From: Clostridia bacterium
Lineage (GTDB): Bacteria > Bacillota > Clostridia > Lachnospirales > Anaerotignaceae
DNA length: 5,029 nt
Direction: 5' to 3'
Assembly: GCA_900757025.1 (NCBI GenBank)
Contig: CAAEMG010000003.1
Location: 1 to 5,029 of the forward strand
The notes beneath the pieces are model-generated. The model had not been told where the DNA came from. It saw nothing but the letters and a program-made list of their open reading frames with translations, and ran no database searches. Position numbers and translations under genes: made by a program. Position 1 is the stretch's first letter. Each line of letters begins with the position of its first letter. Below are positions 1 through 5,029 of this stretch, piece after piece.

Positions 1-173
1 CTTTTGTTTATCAGCTTAAAAACTGCAATAATGCGGCACAAATTGAATTTCCTTCAGAACTTGACAATGCTATAGATATGGAAGAAATGGCAGCAGAACA
101 GACAACAAAGCAACAGGAGGGTGCTGCGGCAAATGCAGCTCAGTCTTCTGCGGATTCATCAAAAAGCAATTGA
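1..173 (+). CDS. 3' end of an unrecognised protein-coding gene (5' truncated by window)
   Basis: An open frame runs in from the left edge (first full codon at 3) and stops at TGA 171-173, giving 56 residues. The first part (FVYQLKNCNNAAQIEFPSEL) looks like the end of a folded domain. The rest is a low-complexity tail rich in Ala, Gln, Glu and Ser, ending SSKSN, which is probably disordered. I do not recognise the family, and too little is visible to assign a function. The reading frame is supported by continuity from the edge, codon use like that of the downstream genes, and the short 30-bp gap to the next, well-marked gene. That gap holds no terminator hairpin, so the two genes are probably co-transcribed. 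Confidence 0.6.
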   Translation, partial: FVYQLKNCNNAAQIEFPSELDNAIDMEEMAAEQTTKQQEGAAANAAQSSADSSKSN

Positions 174-190
174 TTAATATATAGAAAATA

Positions 191-195
191 AGGAG
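191..195 (+). promoter_or_regulatory. Shine-Dalgarno site of the ABC-F gene
   Basis: AGGAG lies 8 nt before the ATG at 204. It is a canonical site and fixes the start of the ABC-F gene. Confidence 0.8.
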
Positions 196-203
196 TTGGA
201 CAA

Positions 204-1823
204 ATGATAAGTGCAAACGGAGTATCTTTGCAGTATGGCGGCAGAGTTCTTTTTAAAGACGTTGACATAGCTTTCAGCAAAGGAAACTGTTATGGAGTTA
301 TAGGCGCAAACGGTGCCGGAAAATCAACATTTCTTAAAATACTTGCAGGGGATATAGAGCCGAATAAAGGTGATGTTTTTATCACTCCGGGCGAAAGACT
401 TTCTGTTTTAAAACAGGACCATTTCGTATTTGACGATTTTACGGTTGTTGACGCAGTTCTTTACGGAAACAAACGTCTTTACGATATTATGAAAGAAAAA
501 GAGGCTCTTTACTGCAAGCCTGATTTTAACGATGAAGACGGCATAAGAGTTTCTGAGCTTGAAGGCGAATTTGCCGAGCTTGACGGCTGGAATGCCGAAA
601 GTGATGCACAGATTCTTCTTAACGGCCTTGGTGTTACAAACGAATTTCATTATATGAAAATGAATGAACTTACAGGTAATCAGAAGGTTAAGGTTCTTCT
701 TGCACAGGCTCTTTTCGGAAACCCGGATATTCTTCTTCTTGACGAGCCTACAAACCACCTTGACATTGCCTCAATAAAATGGCTTGAAGAATTTCTTCTT
801 AACTTTGAAAATACGGTTATAGTTGTATCCCACGACAGACACTTCCTTAACAAGGTGTGTACTCATATAGCCGATATTGATTATGGCAAAATTACTCTTT
901 TCGTAGGAAACTATGATTTCTGGTATCAGTATACACAGATGACTCAGCGCCAGCTTAAAGACCAGAACAAGCGTATTGAACAGAAAATGAAAGAACTTCA
1001 GGAATTTATACAGCGTTTCAGCGCCAATGCGTCAAAAAGCAAACAGGCAACAAGCCGTAAGAAACTTCTTGATAACCTTCAGCTTGATAATATCAAGCCT
1101 TCTTCAAGACGTTATCCTTTCGTAAACTTTAAGCAGGACAGAGAAGTTGGAAACGACCTTCTTGAAGTTAAAAATATTTCAAAAACAATAGGCGACAGAA
1201 AGGTTTTAAATAACGTAAGTTTTCTTATTAACCCAAATGAAAAGGTTGCTTTTGTAGGTACAGACGAAATAGCAAGAACGACTCTTTTCAAAATTATAAC
1301 AGGAGAAATGGAGCCTGACGAAGGTTCATATAAATGGGGAATTACAACTTCAAGAGCATATTTCCCTAAGGATAACGGAAGATACTTTGATAACTGTGAT
1401 GATACTCTTGTAGACTGGCTTCGTCCTTATGCAAAAGACGGCGAAAAATATGATGCCGATATAAGAGGCTGGCTTGGAAGAATGTTATTCTCAGGCGAAG
1501 AAGCAATGAAAAAAGCAAGGGTTCTTTCCGGCGGAGAAAGGGTAAGATGTATGCTTTGCAAAATGATGATTTCCGGTGCAAACGTACTTATTATGGACGA
1601 GCCTACAAACCATCTTGACCTTGAAAGCATTACTGCCCTTAACGAAGGCCTTATGGACTTTAAAGGAACACTTCTTTTTGACAGCCATGACCATCAGTTT
1701 GTTGATACAATAGCAGACAGAATTATAGAAATATTGCCAAACGGCATAATAGACAGAAAAGAAAGCTATGACGAATATCTTGATGATGAAATCGCAAATC
1801 AGATGCGTGAAAAGCTTCAGTAA
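204..1823 (+). CDS. ykpA: ABC-F family ATPase, YkpA/YbiT-like (ribosome-associated type)
   Basis: This is a 539-residue cytoplasmic protein with two ATP-binding cassettes and no membrane segment, the ABC-F layout. Family members bind the ribosomal E site and affect translation; the exact role of the YkpA/YbiT branch is less clear. Cassette 1 has Walker A GANGAGKST (34-42), Q-loop Gln71, signature LTGNQ (156-160, unlike the usual LSGGQ), Walker B ending DEP with Glu181, and switch His210. A charged linker of about 233-315, with the tip SANASKSKQATSRKK near 273-287, matches the tRNA-interacting linker of ABC-F proteins. Cassette 2 starts near 318. It has a degenerate Walker A, GTDEIARTT (352-360, Arg358 where Lys is expected), FPKDN at the Q-loop, a canonical signature LSGGE (441-445), Walker B Glu466 and switch His495. 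Length fits the YkpA/YbiT group (about 530-540). A resistance role is possible but not suggested. The gene follows the upstream gene by 30 bp and precedes the next by 32 bp. Confidence 0.93.
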   Translation: MISANGVSLQYGGRVLFKDVDIAFSKGNCYGVIGANGAGKSTFLKILAGDIEPNKGDVFITPGERLSVLKQDHFVFDDFTVVDAVLYGNKRLYDIMKEKEALYCKPDFNDEDGIRVSELEGEFAELDGWNAESDAQILLNGLGVTNEFHYMKMNELTGNQKVKVLLAQALFGNPDILLLDEPTNHLDIASIKWLEEFLLNFENTVIVVSHDRHFLNKVCTHIADIDYGKITLFVGNYDFWYQYTQMTQRQLKDQNKRIEQKMKELQEFIQRFSANASKSKQATSRKKLLDNLQLDNIKPSSRRYPFVNFKQDREVGNDLLEVKNISKTIGDRKVLNNVSFLINPNEKVAFVGTDEIARTTLFKIITGEMEPDEGSYKWGITTSRAYFPKDNGRYFDNCDDTLVDWLRPYAKDGEKYDADIRGWLGRMLFSGEEAMKKARVLSGGERVRCMLCKMMISGANVLIMDEPTNHLDLESITALNEGLMDFKGTLLFDSHDHQFVDTIADRIIEILPNGIIDRKESYDEYLDDEIANQMREKLQ

Positions 1824-1855
1824 GATAAAATCAACATTTAAGAAGGCGAAATATA

Positions 1856-2656
1856 ATGAATAAAGATAACAAAGTGCTTTTAATTTCGGCAGTGGCTCTT
1901 GTAGCTGCCTCTGTCGGAGCACATTTTATAGACAAAGCAAATGAAGGTTTCCCAACATCCCTTCCTGTGGCACAAAAAGAAGAATTTGTTGCCGAAAGCA
2001 ATACAGTATATAACGCAGATGACAGCACATTTACTGTTAAAGTGCGTACAAATGCACCAAACGGAAGTATTGTTAAAATTTCTGCTCAGCACCCTTATAC
2101 ATCAAAAGAAATGGAAACCTATGCCATAGTTAAAAACGGAAAGGCAAAAGGAACGATAGATGTTGACAGTATGCTTACGGCGGCAGAAATACCTGTTTTT
2201 GTGGAATTAAACATGGAAGAAAACCAGCTTAGCCCTAAAGCTGTGGCTCTTTACGGCGAAAAAGGAGAAAATCTTGCAGGCGAGAACGTTAGTGACAACG
2301 GAAACGGCTATTCAACTGTATCTCTTGAAAGTGAGAAGGTTATATATCCAAATGAGCAGGCGTATAAAAACCAGACGTTTGATACTTTTGTTCAGTATCT
2401 CTTTGTACAGAGCTATGGAGATGTATTTTCATCTATTAAGCCTGCCGAAGACGGTTCTTGGAACGAAATAAATATAACTCTTACCGAAAATATGAGCAGC
2501 GACGAAAGCTGGTCTACAATGACAGATGATGTGCTTAACGGTTTTTATGATATGTTCCAGCGTCTTGCGGAGGATGCAGAGGTTATTGAAAAAGGTCAGA
2601 AAGTTAAAATTACATTCTATAGCAATAACGGTGATGTGCTTGCACAGAATTATTGA
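1856..2656 (+). CDS. Membrane-anchored or secreted acidic protein of unknown function
   Basis: This is a 266-residue protein that I do not recognise. The start is supported by AGAAGG at 1841-1846, 9 nt before the ATG. A short Lys-containing N-terminus is followed by a hydrophobic stretch at about residues 7-25, which suggests export. SVGA (19-22) could be a signal peptidase I site (Val -3, Ala -1); otherwise the segment is an N-terminal anchor. The rest has no further hydrophobic segment, no cysteine and no lipobox, and carries roughly twice as many acidic as basic residues. Residues about 48-135 look beta-rich and Ig-like in pattern (alternating TFTVKVRT, SIVKISA, PVFVELN). After a Gly/Asn/Ser hinge near 140-150, the C-terminal part (about 155-266) mixes helix (TDDVLNGFYDMFQRLAEDAE) and strand (KVKITFYS). 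It lies 32 bp after the ABC-F gene and just before a terminator, so it is probably the last gene of that transcript. It could be an envelope or extracellular protein; no function can be given. Confidence 0.82.
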   Translation: MNKDNKVLLISAVALVAASVGAHFIDKANEGFPTSLPVAQKEEFVAESNTVYNADDSTFTVKVRTNAPNGSIVKISAQHPYTSKEMETYAIVKNGKAKGTIDVDSMLTAAEIPVFVELNMEENQLSPKAVALYGEKGENLAGENVSDNGNGYSTVSLESEKVIYPNEQAYKNQTFDTFVQYLFVQSYGDVFSSIKPAEDGSWNEINITLTENMSSDESWSTMTDDVLNGFYDMFQRLAEDAEVIEKGQKVKITFYSNNGDVLAQNY

Positions 2657-2660
2657 TACA

Positions 2661-2695
2661 AACGGATGTCTGCGTAGGCGGATATCCGTTTTTTT
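2661..2695 (+). terminator. Rho-independent terminator after the ABC-F/exported-protein unit
   Basis: Arms AACGGATGTC (2661-2670) and GATATCCGTT (2681-2690) pair over 10 bp with one G-U wobble. The stem can continue inward through U-G, G-C and C-G to a GTAG tetraloop at 2674-2677, about 13 bp in all. A run of seven T (2689-2695) begins in the 3' arm. The hairpin begins 4 bp after the stop codon of the 266-residue gene and ends 19 bp before acpS, so it should close the upstream transcript. No A-run sits on the other side, so it reads in the + direction only. Confidence 0.9.
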
Positions 2696-2714
2696 ATGAG
2701 GCGGGTTTTGTTTT

Positions 2715-3089
2715 ATGATAAAAGGCATAGGCAACGATATAATAGAAATAGAAAGAATTGCCAAAGCGGCTGAAAAAGAAAGTTTTATTAAAAGATGGTT
2801 TACAGAAAATGAAATTGTATATTTTAAAGAAAAAAATATGCGTGCCGAAACGGTAGCCGGCTCATTTTCTGCCAAAGAAGCCGTTGCGAAAGCATTCGGA
2901 ACAGGTTTTTCTGGCTTTGGAGCAGAAGAAATAGAAATTCTTAGGGACAAAAAAGGAAAACCTTATGTAAATTTAATGGGAAATGCTTTAAAAAAAGCCA
3001 AAGAACTTGGAATAGACAAAATAAGCATATCGATAAGCCATTGCAGGGAATATGCCTCGACTGTGGCTCTGTGTGAAGGGAGAGAGTGA
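2715..3089 (+). CDS. acpS: Holo-[acyl-carrier-protein] synthase (4'-phosphopantetheinyl transferase AcpS)
   Basis: This 124-residue cytoplasmic enzyme moves the 4'-phosphopantetheine arm of coenzyme A onto a serine of apo-ACP, activating it for fatty acid synthesis. The family motifs are all visible: GIGNDIIEIERI (4-15) with the metal-binding Asp8; WFTENEIVYF (28-37); FSAKEAVAKAFGTG (51-64) with the metal ligand Glu55 and catalytic-region Lys54; GKPYV (81-85); and ISISHCREYASTVAL (105-119) near the end. Length is typical of the trimeric AcpS group (about 118-130). The ATG at 2715 places the conserved N-terminal motif at the expected distance. The ribosome site is weaker than its neighbours' (GAGGCGGG at 2698-2705). 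The stop codon lies 1 bp before the start of nnr, so the two are translated from one message and are probably coupled. Confidence 0.96.
   Translation: MIKGIGNDIIEIERIAKAAEKESFIKRWFTENEIVYFKEKNMRAETVAGSFSAKEAVAKAFGTGFSGFGAEEIEILRDKKGKPYVNLMGNALKKAKELGIDKISISISHCREYASTVALCEGRE
3076..3082 (+). promoter_or_regulatory. Shine-Dalgarno site deciding the nnr start
   Basis: AAGGGAG lies inside the end of acpS, 8 nt before the ATG at 3091. It supports 3091 over the in-frame ATG at 3052, whose only nearby purine run (AGGGA, 3045-3049) is 2 nt away and too close. Confidence 0.75.
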
Positions 3090-3090
3090 A

Positions 3091-4608
3091 ATGAAAACGG
3101 CACTTGCCTATGAAATGAGAGAAATGGACAGGCAGACAACGGAAAAATATTTAATTCCTTCCGTTGTGCTTATGGAAAACGCCGCAAGAACGGTTTTTGA
3201 TAGAATTATATCTTTGTGCGTGGAAAAAGGCTTTAAATCGGCGGCTGTAGTATGCGGAACGGGAAATAACGGCGGCGACGGTTTTGCTCTTGCCAGAATG
3301 CTTGATAACGCCGGAATAAAAATATTGGTAATACCTGTTGGAAATACAGAAAAAATAAAAGGCGATGCACTTATAAATTATAATATTGCCAAAAAAATAT
3401 CTCTTGAATTTTCAGATGATATAAACTGTGCGGAAAAATATGACATAATAGTTGATGCCATATTCGGTACAGGCTTTAAAGGCGAGCCGAAAGCACCGTT
3501 TAATGGGGTTATAGAAAAAATAAATTCTTTTGGAAAATATGTTGTAAGCATAGATGTTCCTTCGGGAATAAACGCCGATACAGGCAGTGTAAGCGGTGCT
3601 TGCGTTAAGGCTGACGAAACAGTTACGTTTGTTATGCCAAAAACAGGGATGTTGTTTTATCCGGCTTATAATTACTGCGGAAAAATAACGGTTTCGGATA
3701 TAGGTATGCCAAAAGAAATAACAGAAAACTTTATTTCTCCATGTATGTATATTACAGATGAAGAGGCAAAAAAACTTCTTCCAAAAAGAAAGCCTGACGG
3801 AAACAAAGGGACTTTCGGAAGGCTTTATGTTGCCGCAGGTTCTGAAAACATGATGGGTGCGGCATATTTTGCCTCTGCCGCAGGCTACAGAACAGGCTGT
3901 GGTCTTGTATACTGCTTTATACCGCAAAGAGGAGTTAAGCTTATGCAGTCCCTTCTGCCGGAAGCAGTTGAAAGACCTGTAAGGACATCGGAAGGCAAGT
4001 TTTACAGCGACAGCTTTAAGGATATAGAAAATGACATCGACATGGCAAAAGCTGTTATTATAGGGCCGGGAATTGACAAAGGTGAGGAAGTAACCGAATT
4101 TGTTAAAATTATGCTGAAAAACTGCAAAAATCCTGTTATAATAGACGCTGACGCAATAAATGCGGCTGCAAAAGATATGTCAATGCTTAAAAATATATCC
4201 GTTCCTTCGGTTATAACGCCTCATATAGGCGAAATGAGCCGTCTTATGAGCCTTTCGGTAGCCGAAATAAAAAGCAATATGATAGGCTATGCTCTGGATT
4301 TTGCTAAAAAACACAATATAGTTACTGTTTTAAAAGATGCCAGAACGGTTATTGCCTCTCCGGATGGAAGAGTATATGTTAATACAAGCGGAAACTGCGC
4401 AATGTCAACAGGCGGAAGCGGAGATGTGCTTACGGGAATAATAGGCGGCTTTGTATGTCAGGGAATGGACGTGTTTGAGGCTGCTGTTTTAGGCGTGTTT
4501 GTTCACGGCAGATGCGGGGATTATGCTGCCGAAAAAATGGGCCATTACGGAGTTTTGGCAGGAAACCTTATAGACGCACTTCCATATGTAATAAAAAATA
4601 TGGAGTAA
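3091..4608 (+). CDS. nnr: Bifunctional NAD(P)H-hydrate epimerase / ADP-dependent NAD(P)H-hydrate dehydratase
   Basis: This 505-residue cytoplasmic enzyme repairs NADHX and NADPHX, the hydrated, inactive forms of the nicotinamide cofactors. The N-terminal epimerase (YjeF_N/NnrE, about 1-215) interconverts the R and S forms. It shows MxxxD near 9-13, LMENAA (27-32), the GNNGGDG loop (58-64), VDAIFGTG with Asp122, and IDVPSGINADTG with Asp155. The C-terminal dehydratase (YjeF_C/NnrD, ribokinase-like fold, about 225-505) dehydrates the S form using ADP in bacteria. It shows KPDGNKGTFGRL (234-245), a PGIDKG loop, VIIDADAIN around Asp352/Asp354, TPHIGEMSRL (from 376), and STGGSGDVLTG with the catalytic-type Asp445. 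All key residues appear intact and the length is usual for the fused form. The ATG at 3091 is chosen because it has a well-spaced ribosome site and starts 1 bp after the acpS stop. An ATG 13 codons upstream is possible but poorly supported. The pairing with acpS is common in Firmicutes. Confidence 0.95.
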   Translation: MKTALAYEMREMDRQTTEKYLIPSVVLMENAARTVFDRIISLCVEKGFKSAAVVCGTGNNGGDGFALARMLDNAGIKILVIPVGNTEKIKGDALINYNIAKKISLEFSDDINCAEKYDIIVDAIFGTGFKGEPKAPFNGVIEKINSFGKYVVSIDVPSGINADTGSVSGACVKADETVTFVMPKTGMLFYPAYNYCGKITVSDIGMPKEITENFISPCMYITDEEAKKLLPKRKPDGNKGTFGRLYVAAGSENMMGAAYFASAAGYRTGCGLVYCFIPQRGVKLMQSLLPEAVERPVRTSEGKFYSDSFKDIENDIDMAKAVIIGPGIDKGEEVTEFVKIMLKNCKNPVIIDADAINAAAKDMSMLKNISVPSVITPHIGEMSRLMSLSVAEIKSNMIGYALDFAKKHNIVTVLKDARTVIASPDGRVYVNTSGNCAMSTGGSGDVLTGIIGGFVCQGMDVFEAAVLGVFVHGRCGDYAAEKMGHYGVLAGNLIDALPYVIKNME

Positions 4609-4635
4609 TATAATACAAGTCTTTTTTCGTATAAT
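4609..4635 (+). promoter_or_regulatory. Possible -10 elements ahead of the lipoprotein gene
   Basis: Two exact TATAAT hexamers lie in the 54-bp gap, at 4609-4614 and 4630-4635. Neither has a convincing TTGACA-like -35 box at 16-18 bp, and such hexamers arise often in AT-rich gaps, so either may be chance. The second lies partly in the 5' arm of the hairpin at 4621-4655. A transcript begun there would lack that arm. Confidence 0.25.
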
Positions 4636-4655
4636 TGTAAAAAATACGAAAGGAG
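4621..4655 (+). promoter_or_regulatory. Stem-loop covering the lipoprotein gene's Shine-Dalgarno site
   Basis: CTTTTTTCGTAT (4621-4632) can pair with ATACGAAAGGAG (4644-4655) in a 12-bp stem. The inner 8 bp are perfect Watson-Crick pairs, followed by two U-G pairs, U-A and C-G, with an 11-nt loop. The 3' arm contains the whole AAAGGAG ribosome site (4649-4655), so the fold would hide it. No T-run follows, so this is not a terminator. The pairing is seen in the sequence; a regulatory role is inferred. Confidence 0.5.
4649..4655 (+). promoter_or_regulatory. Shine-Dalgarno site deciding the GTG start of the lipoprotein gene
   Basis: AAAGGAG ends 7 nt before GTG 4663, the standard spacing. The nearby ATG at 4659 is only 3 nt away and in another frame, so this site points to the GTG. 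Confidence 0.8.
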
Positions 4656-4662
4656 CTTATGT

Positions 4663-5029
4663 GTGTTAAAGAAAATTGCGGCTTTATGTGTTGTTTTAAC
4701 TGCGGTTTTTGGCGGCTGCACAGCAAAAGATGTTTCTCCGCAGGAAAAAATAAATACGGCTTTAAAAGAAATGACAAGCTATGAGGCTGTGGCAGTTCTT
4801 ACAAGATTTGACGGCGGAGGAGAAAAAGAATATACTGTAAGGCAGTGTTGGCAAAATGACGGAAAATATCGTCTTGAAATTTTGTCGCCCGATAAATATA
4901 AGGGAAATTATACTGTTTTTAACGGCGAAGAAATATGCCAGTATAATCCTTCCGTTAAAGACAGCATGATACATAATGTTCCCCAAAGCGAAGCAAGAAA
5001 CCAGCTTTTTGTTGGGGAATTTGTTAAAA
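4663..5029 (+). CDS. N-terminal part of a LolA-like/YdcC/GerS-type lipoprotein (3' truncated by window)
   Basis: The frame is open from GTG 4663 to the window edge, giving 122 codons. The N-terminus is a lipoprotein signal: two lysines, a hydrophobic core, and a lipobox FGGC with Cys19. Phe at -3 is unusual, but the Gly-Gly-Cys is clear. The protein should be exported and lipid-anchored on the outer face of the cell membrane. The mature part begins with a helix-like KINTALKEMTSYEA, then strands of the pattern YTVRQCWQNDGKYRLEILSP, KGNYTVFNGEEICQYNP and FVGEFVK. That is the pattern of the LolA/LppX-like fold of B. subtilis YdcC and C. difficile GerS. These families are roughly 200-350 residues long, so a third to a half is visible. 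In Bacillus ydcC lies between acpS and alr, and GerS, which is needed for germination, adjoins alr2, so context agrees. A sporulation or germination role is inferred, not shown. GTG is preferred because the lipoprotein signal is in this frame and the ribosome site fits. Confidence 0.85.
   Translation, partial: MLKKIAALCVVLTAVFGGCTAKDVSPQEKINTALKEMTSYEAVAVLTRFDGGGEKEYTVRQCWQNDGKYRLEILSPDKYKGNYTVFNGEEICQYNPSVKDSMIHNVPQSEARNQLFVGEFVK

Noticed and set aside
1491..1922. Long minus-strand open frame (143 codons) across the ABC-F end and the next gene
   Set aside because: It is antisense to well-supported coding sequence, has no ribosome site or recognisable domain, and is rich in Phe, Cys and Lys as expected of an opposite-strand shadow.
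2586..2616. TTGAAA with a loose -10 about 17-19 bp downstream, considered as an acpS promoter
   Set aside because: The -10 candidates (ATTACA, TTACAT) match poorly, the site is within coding sequence, and transcripts from it would meet the terminator at 2661-2695.
2429..2950. Minus-strand open frame (173 codons) spanning the terminator and the start of acpS
   Set aside because: It runs through a clear + strand terminator and opposite the conserved AcpS motifs, with no sign of a protein family.
3052..3090. Longer nnr start at ATG 3052, adding 13 residues and overlapping acpS
   Set aside because: Its nearest purine run is 2 nt away, the added residues do not resemble the start of the epimerase domain, and ATG 3091 has a well-spaced ribosome site.
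3412..3927. Minus-strand open frame (171 codons) inside nnr
   Set aside because: It is fully antisense to conserved NnrE/NnrD motifs and its composition is that of a shadow frame.
4621..4655. Reading the hairpin before the lipoprotein gene as a rho-independent terminator
   Set aside because: The stem is AT-rich and is followed by GGAGC-type sequence, not a T-run, on the + strand; the minus strand gives no good U-tract immediately after the stem either.
4659..4784. ATG-started 41-codon frame with six cysteines overlapping the lipoprotein start
   Set aside because: The ribosome site is only 3 nt from this ATG, while the overlapping frame from GTG 4663 has a full lipoprotein signal and family-like sequence. 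The cysteines come from reading Gly/Ala/Val-rich signal codons out of frame.

Overview
The window is an AT-rich, gene-dense stretch with all genes on the + strand. It looks like a chromosomal core region of a low-GC Firmicute, most likely a member of the Clostridia. The reasons are strong AGGAG-type ribosome binding sites, the Firmicute-style (YkpA/YbiT-like) ABC-F protein, and the order acpS, nnr, lipoprotein. That order resembles the acpS–ydcC–alr neighbourhood of Bacillus and its clostridial counterparts. I see no mobile element, CRISPR array, rRNA or tRNA, and no long non-coding stretch.

Region 1 (1-2695) is a probable transcription unit. It holds the last 56 codons of an unrecognised gene with a low-complexity tail, then a 539-residue ABC-F ATPase (204-1823), then a 266-residue membrane-anchored or secreted acidic protein of unknown function (1856-2656). 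Gaps are about 30 bp. The unit closes with a strong rho-independent terminator at 2661-2695.

Region 2 (2715-5029) begins only 19 bp after the terminator. It holds acpS (holo-ACP synthase, 2715-3089) and, after 1 bp, the bifunctional NAD(P)HX repair enzyme (epimerase plus dehydratase, 3091-4608). After a 54-bp gap comes the first third of a GTG-started lipoprotein of the LolA-like/YdcC/GerS type (4663 to the window end). The first gene makes phosphopantetheinylated ACP for lipid synthesis and the second repairs hydrated nicotinamide cofactors. The third is probably an exported lipoprotein, in spore formers often tied to sporulation or germination. By analogy with Bacillus, alr would be expected shortly after the window.

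The content is mostly well-known housekeeping genes, and I do not see an obviously new system. The items most worth a second look are: a 12-bp hairpin that could bury the whole Shine-Dalgarno sequence of the lipoprotein gene; the degenerate second ATP site of the ABC-F protein; the terminator placed so close to acpS that no separate promoter fits between them; and the uncharacterised exported protein paired with the ABC-F gene.
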